NCBI GenBank assembly: GCA_900754445.1
Contig: CAAECW010000077.1
Location: forward strand, 1 to 24,862
Source: an uncultured Collinsella sp.
GTDB lineage: Bacteria > Actinomycetota > Coriobacteriia > Coriobacteriales > Coriobacteriaceae
Length of the DNA stretch: 24,862 nucleotides
Reading direction: 5' to 3'
The position numbers and the translations under genes are program-made. Under the pieces are notes generated by a model. The model was given only the letters and a program-made list of their open reading frames with translations. It was not told the DNA's origin and did not search any database. Numbering within the stretch: the first letter of the stretch is position 1; each line of letters begins with the position of its first letter. Of this stretch, positions 9,112 through 17,345 are shown one piece after another.

Positions 9112-9591
9112 ATGTTTAGGCCCTTACGTCGAAAGAAACGCGCCATCACTGACGAGGAAGCGCGCGAACTGCTCGCTACCTGCAAGCGCGGCGTCTTTGC
9201 CGTCAACGGCGACGATGGCTACCCGTACGCCATTCCCGTCAACTACTTCTTTGACGCCGAGCACGACAAGATTTATTTCCATGGCGCCAAAGCCGGCCAC
9301 AAGGTCGACGCACTCAAGCGCGATGACAAGGTCTGCTTTACCGTTTACGGCAACGAGTGGCACAAGGACGGTGACTGGGCTCCCTACGTTATGAGTACCG
9401 TGGTCTTTGGCCGCTGTCGCCTGGCGAACGACACTCCCGCGTTTATCGAAGACAAAGTCCGCCAGCTCGCCCTTAAGTACTACCCTTCCGCCGAGGAAGT
9501 CGAAGAGGAAATCGCCAAGGACATTAAGGGCGTCCAGCTCTACGAGATTACGATTGAGCATCTCTGCGGCAAGCAGATTCAGGAAAAGTAA
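9112..9591 (+). CDS. Pyridoxamine 5'-phosphate oxidase-like (NimA-type) flavin protein
   Basis: 159 residues. The core, CKRGVFAVNGDDGYPYAIPV followed by IYFHGAKAGHKVDAL and VCFTVYG, is the split-barrel FMN-binding fold of the Pyridox_ox_2/NimA group. Members bind FMN or another flavin; some reduce nitroimidazoles, but most have no proven substrate, so drug resistance should not be assumed. The ATG at 9112 is chosen for its AAAGGAAG ribosome site; the frame is open upstream but carries no better start. It begins 42 bases after the hybrid kinase gene on the same strand and may be its transcriptional partner. A strong hairpin follows the stop. Confidence 0.85.
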   Translation: MFRPLRRKKRAITDEEARELLATCKRGVFAVNGDDGYPYAIPVNYFFDAEHDKIYFHGAKAGHKVDALKRDDKVCFTVYGNEWHKDGDWAPYVMSTVVFGRCRLANDTPAFIEDKVRQLALKYYPSAEEVEEEIAKDIKGVQLYEITIEHLCGKQIQEK

Positions 9592-9618
9592 GCCCCTCAG
9601 CAGGCCTCATCAATAACA

Positions 9619-9658
9619 ATATGGCCTGGTTCCAACCCACCTTGGAACCAGGCCATAT
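9619..9658. terminator. Hairpin between convergent genes, likely bidirectional terminator
   Basis: A 16-base arm ATATGGCCTGGTTCCA is followed by an 8-base loop and its exact complement. It lies between the stop of the flavin protein gene (9591) and the stop of the second hybrid kinase (9661), which run toward each other. T-richness after the stem is weak on both sides, so it may stabilise 3' ends as well as terminate. Confidence 0.75.
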
Positions 9659-9660
9659 GC

Positions 9661-11853
9661 TTATAGAGCGTCGGCGGCTATGTGCGCAAGCGCCTCAATG
9701 AGCTCCTGCGAGCTCACGGGTTTACTCAGGTGCGCGTTCATGCCCGCCTCACGCGAAAGCCTGCGGTCGTCGGCAAAGGCGTTGGCGCTCACGGCGATAA
9801 TCGGCGTGGTCGCGGCATCCTCGCGATCGAGTGCTCGAATCTGACGTGTGGCCTCAAGGCCATCGATGCCCGGCATCATGATGTCCATCAACACCACGTC
9901 GTACTCGTGCGGCACGCTCGCGGCAAACATCTCGACGGCAGACTCACCATCCCTAGCGTGTGTCACGACGGCACCGGCACGGCTGAGCGTAAACTGCGCG
10001 ATCTCGGCATTCAGATCGTTATCCTCTACGAGCAAAACGCGCAAGCCCTGGAGTGCATCGCCGTCTCCCGCGTCCACGCGCACAGCCTGAGGAATCTCGG
10101 AGCGCTTGCATTTCTCGAACGGCAGGCGGATGGTAAACGTCGTCCCCTGCCCCAAGACGCTCGTAAAACTCATGGTTCCGCCCATAAGCTCGACCAACTG
10201 TTTTGCGATAGGCGCGCCCAGGCCAGTTCCCGATGAAGCGCCTTCCACCTGTTGCCCCTCACGGCAAAACGGCTCGTAGAGGCGCTGTTGGAACTCCTCG
10301 CTCATGCCAATACCGTTGTCGGCGATCGTGTATTCATAGACGGGGACGCCATCCGCTGGCTCCACCTCGCGGCACACCAGGCGAACATAGCCGCCCTGGC
10401 GGTTGTACTTGACGGCATTGCCGGCAATATTGAGCAACAAGCGCTTGAGGTGCGTCACGCTCACCCGCGCATAGGGATGATTAAGCGTCTGCTGGTCGCA
10501 GATAATTGTCACCAGACGCTCCTCGGCCTGGCGCTCCAGAATATCGCGCACCTCGTGGTTGAGGGTCACCAAGTTTGTGGGAACAAGCTCCAGATCGATT
10601 TGCCCGCTCTCCAGGCGACTCATATCCAGGGCCTCGTTGGCAAGGTCGAGCAGCAGTCCCGATGCCGTCCAGATCTTTGAGCGGCACTCAGTCTGCTTTT
10701 GCAGATCGTCCGCATTGGCATCGCCAACCTCGACCATGCCGCGAATGCCGTTGATGGGCGTGCGCAGATCGTGGCTCATGCGACGCAAAAACTCCGTCTT
10801 TGCCGAGTTGGCAGACGAGGCCTCACACGCCGCCTTTGCCAGCTTGTCGCCATAGTCGCGCTCCTGCTGCAGCAAGTCCGTCAAACGTCGACGATCAGCG
10901 CGGCGACGCACCGTCACAACAACGGCTATAACACCGCCGTAGAGCACCAGCACGCCGGCGGCAACAGCCGCGGCGACCTCAAAGTAGCGCTGCGCCGAGG
11001 CATAGGTGTACACATAGAATTTGTGCGCTTTTCCAAATGTGCCCAAATACCACTCGCCGTCGGCGTTAACCAATCTGACCTTACCAGCCAGGCATCGATC
11101 CTTAATACCGTCGACAATAAAGACATCCGTCGCAGGCAGATCGAACACGCCCAATACGGTGGGTTCAACGGCATTGGTCGCAACGACCTTGCCGTCGCTT
11201 TCGATCACGATATTGCCGCTATCGATGGTTTCATAGCCATCAAGCAAGCTCTGCAGTTTGAGTGTATTGCTTGCAACCGCTTTCGCGCTCTGATGCCTTA
11301 CCGCGATAACGATGCCCTCGCCATCCTGCCGAGTCACGCAGCCAATGTCTGCGACCGAATCATCCGCAAGCGTGATGCGGGCGGTATAGGACTTAAGCGG
11401 ATGAGTTGCCACCTCCAGCACGGGTGATTCTTTGAGATACGTAGCGAGCGACCCGTAGTCCACATCGCCCGTCGAGGACTCGGACACCAAATTGCCCGAT
11501 GCGTCCGTCACGATCAGCGCGCTCACGTTGAACTGGTCGGCGTATTGCTCCAGCATGGCGTTATCCACCGAACCGTCGCGCTCCATATCGCGCGCTGCCT
11601 CTCCGGCGATCTCCATAACGCGTATCAGGTTTTTGGTCGTATAGGCGCTATTGAATGCATCGTAGGAAAGGCTCTGCGTCGCCACGTAATCGACAACGTC
11701 GGCAAAGCGCTGCTCGGCTTGGGCCGTCGTGTAACCGTAGCTCATCATGCCGGCAACAACCGAGAGCGCTATCCCCAGCAGAGCGACAAGGAGCCATGCC
11801 CCTGCCGAACGATTGCCCCGCTCCTGAGCAGCGTGGTCGGGCGCATCGATCAT
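9661..11853 (-). CDS. Hybrid sensor histidine kinase with Cache-like sensor region
   Basis: 730 residues. Order: transmembrane helix (about 20-42), an extracytoplasmic region of about 240 residues with dCache-like features (predicted, not certain), a second helix (about 288-312), HisKA with His361 in MSHDLRTP, HATPase (N box LLNIAGNAVKYN, G1 DNGIGM, G2 GTGLGAP) and a receiver domain with Asp657 in LMDIMMP. The kinase and receiver parts closely resemble those of the kinase at 6232, so the two are paralogues with different sensors. Its start overlaps the stop of the upstream substrate-binding lipoprotein gene by 4 bases, so the two are made together and the lipoprotein probably presents ligand to this kinase. 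There is no Hpt domain and no adjacent DNA-binding regulator. Confidence 0.92.
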   Translation of the reverse strand: MIDAPDHAAQERGNRSAGAWLLVALLGIALSVVAGMMSYGYTTAQAEQRFADVVDYVATQSLSYDAFNSAYTTKNLIRVMEIAGEAARDMERDGSVDNAMLEQYADQFNVSALIVTDASGNLVSESSTGDVDYGSLATYLKESPVLEVATHPLKSYTARITLADDSVADIGCVTRQDGEGIVIAVRHQSAKAVASNTLKLQSLLDGYETIDSGNIVIESDGKVVATNAVEPTVLGVFDLPATDVFIVDGIKDRCLAGKVRLVNADGEWYLGTFGKAHKFYVYTYASAQRYFEVAAAVAAGVLVLYGGVIAVVVTVRRRADRRRLTDLLQQERDYGDKLAKAACEASSANSAKTEFLRRMSHDLRTPINGIRGMVEVGDANADDLQKQTECRSKIWTASGLLLDLANEALDMSRLESGQIDLELVPTNLVTLNHEVRDILERQAEERLVTIICDQQTLNHPYARVSVTHLKRLLLNIAGNAVKYNRQGGYVRLVCREVEPADGVPVYEYTIADNGIGMSEEFQQRLYEPFCREGQQVEGASSGTGLGAPIAKQLVELMGGTMSFTSVLGQGTTFTIRLPFEKCKRSEIPQAVRVDAGDGDALQGLRVLLVEDNDLNAEIAQFTLSRAGAVVTHARDGESAVEMFAASVPHEYDVVLMDIMMPGIDGLEATRQIRALDREDAATTPIIAVSANAFADDRRLSREAGMNAHLSKPVSSQELIEALAHIAADAL

Positions 11854-12719
11854 GACAGGCCCTCCATATTCAAAAATGGCGAAGGGTCATCGAAGTACTT
11901 TGACACCAGGCGTTCCATGGTGCCATCGGCAAGCATTTCTTGGTAGGCATGAGTGAGCTTGACGTCGATGCCACGCGTATCGTTGATATCGAAAGCGGTG
12001 CCCAAACCGACCTCTAGCAGCGGCTCATCCAAAATGCGATATGTCACACCATAGTCTTTTTCGTAGGTGAGCAGCGAGGACTCATGCGCGGCGATGGCGT
12101 CGACCAGGCCCTCGACGAGCGCCGGGTTCAGGTATGAACCGTCCGAAAAGCTGTAGAGTTCCTTGATCTGCGGAACGTTTTCATTTATGCGATTGAGCAA
12201 AATGTCCTCGGGCTTGGTGGTGGACTGAACCGCCACGATCTTATCCTCAAGATCGGCAAGCGTGTAGATATCGCTCTGGGGATCGACCGCGACCACCTGG
12301 CGGCTCGCAAGGTACGGGCCGGCCCAACGATATTCGTTTTCGCGACCCGTCATACTAAAGCTGCCCATGACACAATCGAGTTCGCCGCTCGCCAGCAGCT
12401 CCTTCTTCTTTTCCCAGTCAATCAGCTGGTATTTTGGCTTGTAACCAATGCGAGCCAAAGCCTCGGTCAATATCTCGACATCCAGGCCAACGATATCGCC
12501 GTACTCGTCGGTATACACAAACGGTGGATAGAGGTCGCTTCCGACGTTGAGCGTCTTAAGGTCGTCGTCTTTGACTTGCGAGGCGTCCAGACCTTCTAAT
12601 GCAGATGTCGAGGCTCCGTCATTCGACCCGGAACAGCCAGCTATCGCTACGACAAAGACGCTCGCCACTGCAAGCGCAACAAACAACGAAATGGCAACCG
12701 AGCGACGGGATCTTTTCAT
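11850..12719 (-). CDS. Substrate-binding lipoprotein (SBP_bac_3 type) paired with the hybrid kinase
   Basis: 289 residues. It has a basic N-terminus, a hydrophobic stretch and a lipobox ending VAIAGC (Cys29), so it should be anchored to the outer face of the membrane. The mature part starts with a typical amino-acid-binding opening (LNVGSDLYPPFVYTDEYGDIVG), then LDVEILTEALARIGYKP, ELDCVMGSFSMTGRE and a closing YQEMLADGTMERLVSKYF. These are standard SBP_bac_3 elements used for polar amino acids and related compounds. No permease or ATPase gene is adjacent; instead the stop overlaps the start of the hybrid kinase gene. I therefore infer a sensory, not a transport, role. The ligand is unknown. 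Confidence 0.88.
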   Translation of the reverse strand: MKRSRRSVAISLFVALAVASVFVVAIAGCSGSNDGASTSALEGLDASQVKDDDLKTLNVGSDLYPPFVYTDEYGDIVGLDVEILTEALARIGYKPKYQLIDWEKKKELLASGELDCVMGSFSMTGRENEYRWAGPYLASRQVVAVDPQSDIYTLADLEDKIVAVQSTTKPEDILLNRINENVPQIKELYSFSDGSYLNPALVEGLVDAIAAHESSLLTYEKDYGVTYRILDEPLLEVGLGTAFDINDTRGIDVKLTHAYQEMLADGTMERLVSKYFDDPSPFLNMEGLS

Positions 12720-12863
12720 CGAGCTCCATACGATCCTGTTTACAGACTTAAATGGTTAAAGATAATAGCAAACAAAACCACACGAGTGCCCAATTGTTAC
12801 AGGCGCTTTACCGTGTGGGACCTTCCAGCCGACTTGGCAGAAGGCCCCACATGCAGTGCTCAC

Positions 12864-14078
12864 TTACCGTGCATTAAAAACGTAGCGGTCCAGGCGGTCG
12901 CACGCCTCCCTTACGCGCGAAAGCGGCAGCGCCAGATTCACGCGAATGTGGCAGGGTCCGTGGAACGGGCGGCCGTCCTGATACCCCACGCCCACGCGTG
13001 CCCCCTCATCGAGCAACCACTGAATATCGCGGCCATGCTCTCGGCACCACTCGGTGCAGTCCAGAAACACCATGTACGTGCCCTGCGGACGCGAATAGGA
13101 CACGCCCTCAAAATGCTCGTCCACGTAATCGCAGAAGTACTCGATATTGCCGGCAAGCACCTGGTTGAGCTCGTCCACCCACTCGTAGCCTTGCGGCTGG
13201 TAGGCACCGATAAGCGCGTGCATGGAGAGGACGTTCATCTCGTTGTAGTGGGTCTTGTTGGACACGGCGCACACGCGGTCGCGCAGCGTCTCGTTATAGA
13301 TGATGTGGTAGCTGCCGACCAAGCCCGCCAGGTTGAACGTCTTGCTCGGCGCATAGAGGGCAACCGTGCGCATGCGGGCATCCTCGCTCACCGACTGCGT
13401 CGGGATGTGCTTGTGCCCCGGCAGGATGATATCGGACCAAATCTCGTCCGAAATCACCACGCAATCGTGCTGGCAATAGATGTCCATGGCGCGCTCAATC
13501 TCGTCGCGCTCCCATACGCGGCCGCAGGGATTGTGCGGCGAGCAGAACACCGCGGCATGGATGTGGTTTTGGGCGAGCTTGTGCTCCATGTCCTCAAAGT
13601 CCATACGCCACACGCCCTGGTCGTCGAGCTTAAGCGGGCTGTGGACAATACGATAGCCCGCGGCCTCGATGGACTTGGTAAAGCCGATGTAGGTAGGGCT
13701 GTGGACCAGCACCGCATCGCCTGGCTGAACATACGCACGCAGCGTCGACACGACACCGCCCAGCACGCCGTTTTCGTAGCCGATATGTTCAGGGCGCAGA
13801 CCCTCGACGCCATTGCGGCGGCTCTGCCATTCGATGATGCGGTCGAAATACTCGGAGCGCGGGTTAAAGTAGCCAAACATGGGATGCTGAGCGCGCTGAA
13901 TGATGTGCTCCTGGACCGTGGGCACCGTGGCAAAATTCATGTCGGCCACCCACATGGGAATGCGGTCGAAGCCCTCGTCGGGTGCGTTCGGAGCCATACC
14001 GGGGATCTCGCCCCAGGAGTCAACGGCGATGGAGTCCATGCCGTGGCGATCGATTAGCGAGCTAAAGTCGTATTTCAT
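12864..14078 (-). CDS. MalY/PatB-family PLP-dependent aminotransferase / C-S lyase
   Basis: 404 residues, normal for this fold-type I family. Signature elements in order: PMWVADMNFATVP near the N-terminus (MalY/PatB-specific), SPTYIGF, SPHNPCGRVW (179-188), ISDEIWSDI with the PLP-pyridine Asp (211), and YAPSKTFNLAG with the Schiff-base Lys246. Family members cleave cystathionine or cysteine (beta-lyase activity) to a thiol or sulfide, pyruvate and ammonia, and E. coli MalY also represses the maltose regulon. Which activity applies here is not settled. I chose the ATG at 14078 because a GGGAGC site precedes it; an ATG at 14216 would add 46 low-complexity residues that do not resemble the family. 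Confidence 0.88.
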   Translation of the reverse strand: MKYDFSSLIDRHGMDSIAVDSWGEIPGMAPNAPDEGFDRIPMWVADMNFATVPTVQEHIIQRAQHPMFGYFNPRSEYFDRIIEWQSRRNGVEGLRPEHIGYENGVLGGVVSTLRAYVQPGDAVLVHSPTYIGFTKSIEAAGYRIVHSPLKLDDQGVWRMDFEDMEHKLAQNHIHAAVFCSPHNPCGRVWERDEIERAMDIYCQHDCVVISDEIWSDIILPGHKHIPTQSVSEDARMRTVALYAPSKTFNLAGLVGSYHIIYNETLRDRVCAVSNKTHYNEMNVLSMHALIGAYQPQGYEWVDELNQVLAGNIEYFCDYVDEHFEGVSYSRPQGTYMVFLDCTEWCREHGRDIQWLLDEGARVGVGYQDGRPFHGPCHIRVNLALPLSRVREACDRLDRYVFNAR

Positions 14079-14190
14079 GCTGAGCTCCCGTGCAAAGTAG
14101 ACTGTTTCGATAGGCGTTATTGTCCACCAGCGTGGGCGGTTTTGGCATGGGGTTTGGCGCTTAATTTGACGGGTGCGGACGAATGGCCGG

Positions 14191-14937
14191 TTAGTCTCGC
14201 GCGTCGTTGACGGCAACTACGGTTAGCTGGGTTTCATCGACCGTAAACGATATGTCGAGCCCGGCGAAGGCCAGATGATAGACGCGGTTCGGCTCGTGCT
14301 TGCTGCCTGCGCGGCGCGGGTCTTGGCGCAGGACCTCGACCAGGCCGGGGAGCTTTGTGGGCGGGACCATATCCTGCAGCGTCTGCGGGAACTCGATGTC
14401 GAGCTCTTGCCACGGAGCATCCTCAATCCAGCCGCCGGTCGCATCCGGGTGACAGTCCGCAAACGGAATGTAGGGCTTAATGTCGTAGATGGGCGTGCCG
14501 TCGCGCAGATCGGCCCCCAGCACATGGATGATGGGGCCATCGTCGGTGAGCTCAACGTGATCGAGCCTTACGCAGGTAAGTCCGATAGGATTGGGGCGAA
14601 ACGGGCTGCGCGTGGCAAAGACGCCCACGCGCTCGGCTCCACCCAGGCGCGGCGGGCGCACGGTTTTCGACCACTTGACGTTGGTGCCGGACCTGTCCTG
14701 CGTTTTAGCGTCGACGGCAATATCCTTAGCCGTGCCGCCGGGCGTTCCGTTTTCGAAGCGCCACAGCAGCCACAGGTGAGAGAAGGAGTCCAGACCCTCA
14801 ACCGCTGCATTGGAGGCAAATTCCGGCTCAAAAACGATGCGTCCCTGCAGATGGGGCGCCAAAAAGCTGTTGCGCGGGATGCCGAACTTCTGCGGCAGGT
14901 CGGTATGTATGTGTGCGATAGGTTCCATGCCGGTCAT
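14191..14937 (-). CDS. trmO: tRNA (N6-threonylcarbamoyladenosine-37) methyltransferase TrmO
   Basis: About 248 residues. It carries the TsaA/UPF0066 fold signatures: an N-terminal GIPRNSFLAPHLQGRIVFEP segment, a LDSFSHLWLLWRF element, and the hallmark FATRSPFRPNPIGLT followed by PIYDIKPYIPFAD. TrmO uses S-adenosylmethionine to methylate t6A at position 37 of tRNAs that read ACY codons, producing m6t6A. The start is uncertain: ATGs at 14955, 14937 and 14928 are all in frame and none has a clear ribosome site. The family alignment fits one of the two later ones. It lies 112 bases upstream of, and on the same strand as, the MalY-like gene. Confidence 0.87.
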   Translation of the reverse strand: MTGMEPIAHIHTDLPQKFGIPRNSFLAPHLQGRIVFEPEFASNAAVEGLDSFSHLWLLWRFENGTPGGTAKDIAVDAKTQDRSGTNVKWSKTVRPPRLGGAERVGVFATRSPFRPNPIGLTCVRLDHVELTDDGPIIHVLGADLRDGTPIYDIKPYIPFADCHPDATGGWIEDAPWQELDIEFPQTLQDMVPPTKLPGLVEVLRQDPRRAGSKHEPNRVYHLAFAGLDISFTVDETQLTVVAVNDARD

Positions 14938-15069
14938 TGTACGGCATGGGGGCATGGGGCGTTACGCGCAATTCTTCGCCGCGGTCCCCCGTCGTGCAAC
15001 CAACGGTTGCTTGGAAGGGCGCCTGTCACCGCGTATGCTTAAGCCATCAACCAGCAGAAAGGAGCCGCT

Positions 15070-15897
15070 ATGGCCTTTGCAGAAAAGCTCATCGCTGTCC
15101 GCCGCGCCCATCACCTTACCCAAGAGCAGCTCGCCGCCAAGCTCTTCGTCACACGCCAGGCCATCAGCCGTTGGGAGCGCGGCGAGGTCACACCGGGCAT
15201 CGACATGATGAAGCTCATTGCCGCCGTAACCGGCGAGCCCCTGTCTCACCTGCTCGAAATGCCCGAGCACTATTGTCAGAGCTGCGGCATGATACTCACG
15301 CCCGACGACTGCGGCACCGATGCCACGGGCGCCACGACCGACCATTACTGCAAGTGGTGCTACGACCACGGCAAGTACACCTACGCCACCACCATGGAGG
15401 CGATGATCGAGGACTGTGCCCCGCGCCTGGCGCAAAACACCGGCATGTCGCTTGACGAAGCCGTCTCGCTCATGGGCGCCGTCCTGCCGCAACTGGAGCG
15501 CTGGCGCACCGTGCAGGAAAACGAGGAATGCTACGGCGCCGAGGCTCGAGCTCGCTATGGCAATGAGGCTATCGATGCAGCAAACGAAACGTTACTGGAT
15601 ATGGATCCTCAGACATGGAACGACATGAAGGAACTTGAACGCGCCATTTTGGGCCAGCTCTCGATTGCCATGGGCATTGGCGACCCAGAGAGCAACGAAG
15701 CTCAAAAACTGGTTACAATGCACCGTCGATGGATTGCTCTCAACTGGGGATGCGAGCCCCAAGACGAGGCGTACCTGGGCCTCGCCCACGGCTATCTTGC
15801 CGACCAGCGCTTTGTTGACTACTACGACAAGCCCTGCGGCACCGGAGCCACGGCGTTTCTGGTCCAGGCCATCGAGTCGTCGTTGACGTGCGCATAG
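15070..15897 (+). CDS. XRE-type regulator with zinc ribbon and C-terminal TipAS-like domain
   Basis: 275 residues in three parts. Residues 3-62 are a Cro/C1-type helix-turn-helix (LTQEQLAAKLFVTRQAISRWERGEVTP). Residues 68-147 match the 'putative zinc ribbon' family PF12674: CQSCGM (Cys69, Cys72), YCKWCY (Cys94, Cys97), then MEAMIEDCA and LPQLERW. Residues 150-270 resemble the TipAS drug-recognition domain: YGAEARARYGNEAIDAAN, a long helix, MHRRWIALNW, then YLADQRFVDYYDK and a GTGATAFLVQAI end. TipAS binds thiopeptides and other bulky ligands, normally behind a MerR domain. The ATG has an AAAGGAG site at ideal spacing. I infer a ligand-responsive regulator whose target is unknown; the glutaredoxin gene 51 bases downstream is a candidate. 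Confidence 0.82.
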   Translation: MAFAEKLIAVRRAHHLTQEQLAAKLFVTRQAISRWERGEVTPGIDMMKLIAAVTGEPLSHLLEMPEHYCQSCGMILTPDDCGTDATGATTDHYCKWCYDHGKYTYATTMEAMIEDCAPRLAQNTGMSLDEAVSLMGAVLPQLERWRTVQENEECYGAEARARYGNEAIDAANETLLDMDPQTWNDMKELERAILGQLSIAMGIGDPESNEAQKLVTMHRRWIALNWGCEPQDEAYLGLAHGYLADQRFVDYYDKPCGTGATAFLVQAIESSLTCA

Positions 15898-15948
15898 ACC
15901 GCGGCGGCTTTGGGTATTTCAATCAAAACCGCAACCGATTGGAGACCT

Positions 15949-16194
15949 ATGACTACTGATCACGAGCTCGTGCTCTACGTTATGACCGGCTGCCCGTATT
16001 GCATAAAGGTCAAGCGCTTTTTGGCCGATAGCAGCGTGACCATTCCCGAACGCAATATCTCGACCGATACCGAAGCCGAGCAGACACTCATCGCCGTCGG
16101 CGGAAAACGCCAGGTTCCCTGCTTGCTCATCGACGGCAAGCCGCTCTACGAGTCAAGCGACATCATCGCATGGGTACAGAAGAACCTGCTCTAG
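15949..16194 (+). CDS. Glutaredoxin-like thiol-disulfide protein
   Basis: 81 residues forming a compact thioredoxin fold. It has a CPYC active site (Cys15, Cys18), a cis-proline segment (RQVPCLLIDG) and a GKPLYESSDII C-terminal glutathione-site-like stretch. The ATG at 15949 is preceded by TTGGAGACC, so I prefer it over an upstream in-frame codon at 15910. It probably reduces disulfides in the cytoplasm; in organisms lacking glutathione the reductant would be thioredoxin reductase or another thiol system. It follows the XRE/TipAS-like gene after 51 bases without a terminator, so it may be co-transcribed. Confidence 0.87.
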   Translation: MTTDHELVLYVMTGCPYCIKVKRFLADSSVTIPERNISTDTEAEQTLIAVGGKRQVPCLLIDGKPLYESSDIIAWVQKNLL

Positions 16195-16201
16195 TGCAAC
16201 A

Positions 16202-16257
16202 TAGTCATTGGGGACGTTCTTAAATGACTAGTCGTTAAAGAACGTCCCCAACGGCTA
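16202..16257. repeat. Intergenic palindrome, GGGGACGTTC type
   Basis: This lies between the convergent glutaredoxin and Dus stop codons. The arms TTGGGGACGTTCTT and its complement are exact apart from small inner differences, and the centre is a perfect GACTAGTC palindrome. There is no flanking T-run. It may still help end both transcripts, but its sequence belongs to the repeat family also seen at 6120, 17232, 17544 and 23732. Confidence 0.75.
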
Positions 16258-16258
16258 A

Positions 16259-17212
16259 CTAGCCGTGGAAGCGGACTATGGGCGCAAGCGGCTGTTCGCG
16301 AAAGACACGATCGACGGCGGCGCGGTATTCGTCGACCTTTTTAGTCTTGCGCACGAGCTTGTGAACGGTAGCGGGGTCGGCGAAGGCGCACTTGGCGTAG
16401 AACCACCACTCCTTCATGCGAAAGACCGCGTTGCCGCCAATCTCTTCTGCATAGGCCGCAAACAGCGTGTCGTGGAAACGCTGCAGTTCGGCTGCCGTGG
16501 CAGCGGGACCGCCCTTGACCATGCGAGCGAGCGCGGGGTTCGCAAGCAAGCCACGCCCCAGCATCACATGGCGCGTCCCGGGATAGGCCTCCACCAGCGC
16601 ATCCATATCCTCAAGATCGAAAATGTCGCCGTTATAGGCCACGGGGAACGGCGCACGCCCCAGCGTCTCGCCGTAAAACTCCTTGCGCGGCGATCCCGTA
16701 TAGCGGTCCTTTTGCACGCGCGGGTGCACAATCAGCTCTGCCAGCGGCATGCGGCAATACAGATCGAGCACGCGCTCGTATTCGTCATCGCCCTCCAGCC
16801 CCAGCCTGGTCTTTACCGATACCGGCAACGGCGACCGCTCGCACACATCGCTCAAGAACACTTCGAGCTCGTCGAGATTGCGCAAGAAACCCGAGCCCTT
16901 GCCCTTGGCGACAACCGTTCCCGAAGGACAACCCAAGTTGAGATTGACCTCGCGATAGCCCATGTCGGCGAGCACCTGTGCCGCCCACACAAACTCGTCC
17001 GCGTTCTTGGACATCAGCTGAGGCACCACGTTGAGCCCCTGGTTATTGGCAGGATCGATCTCCTTAAACGCCTTGCCACCAAAGCGGTTTCCCACCCGCG
17101 GCGGCGGCAAAAACGGCGTGTAATAGCAATCGAGTGCGCCGAAGCACTCCGCATGCACGCGACGGAACACATGCCCGGTAATTCCCTCCATGGGGGCCAG
17201 CGAAAGGATCAT
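16259..17212 (-). CDS. tRNA dihydrouridine synthase family protein
   Basis: 317 residues with the Dus TIM barrel. The N-terminus reads LSLAPMEGITGHVFRR (FMN-binding start of the barrel). NLNLGCPSGTVVAKGKGSGFL holds the catalytic Cys95, SVKTRLGL and LIVHPRVQKDRYTG follow, and VAYNGDIFD and VMLGRGLLANP form the phosphate-binding part. The enzyme reduces uridines in the tRNA D-loop with NADPH and FMN. Sequence does not let me say which position is modified or which Dus subfamily it belongs to. The ATG at 17212 has a GAGAAGAG site. The stop touches a large palindrome. Confidence 0.9.
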   Translation of the reverse strand: MILSLAPMEGITGHVFRRVHAECFGALDCYYTPFLPPPRVGNRFGGKAFKEIDPANNQGLNVVPQLMSKNADEFVWAAQVLADMGYREVNLNLGCPSGTVVAKGKGSGFLRNLDELEVFLSDVCERSPLPVSVKTRLGLEGDDEYERVLDLYCRMPLAELIVHPRVQKDRYTGSPRKEFYGETLGRAPFPVAYNGDIFDLEDMDALVEAYPGTRHVMLGRGLLANPALARMVKGGPAATAAELQRFHDTLFAAYAEEIGGNAVFRMKEWWFYAKCAFADPATVHKLVRKTKKVDEYRAAVDRVFREQPLAPIVRFHG

Positions 17213-17231
17213 CTACTCTTCTCTCATATCA

Positions 17232-17261
17232 ACACAACAAAGGGGCCGTCCCTTTGTCACA
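17232..17261. repeat. Palindrome of the TTTGTCACA type, upstream of the Dus gene
   Basis: An imperfect inverted repeat: ACAACAAAGGGG against CCCTTTGTCACA. It shares the CCTTTGTCACA half with the sites at 17544 and 23732. It lies about 20 bases upstream of the Dus start codon, so it is inside that gene's 5' region. Confidence 0.55.
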
Positions 17262-17345
17262 TGCATTATGCCTTGCGCTTCAGGCGATTCACAAGGAAGA
17301 GGTAGCTACTGAACGATGACCACCCTCCAGCCGCACCCCATACAA

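Noticed and set aside
12720..12863. Riboswitch or promoter upstream of the lipoprotein-kinase operon
   Set aside because: A TATTAT box is visible on the minus strand, but there is no matching -35 at good spacing and no recognisable riboswitch core.
12786..14057. Long plus-strand open frame opposite the MalY/PatB-like gene
   Set aside because: It is a shadow of G+C-rich codons. The opposite strand shows a full set of PLP-enzyme motifs; this frame has no family likeness and no ribosome site.
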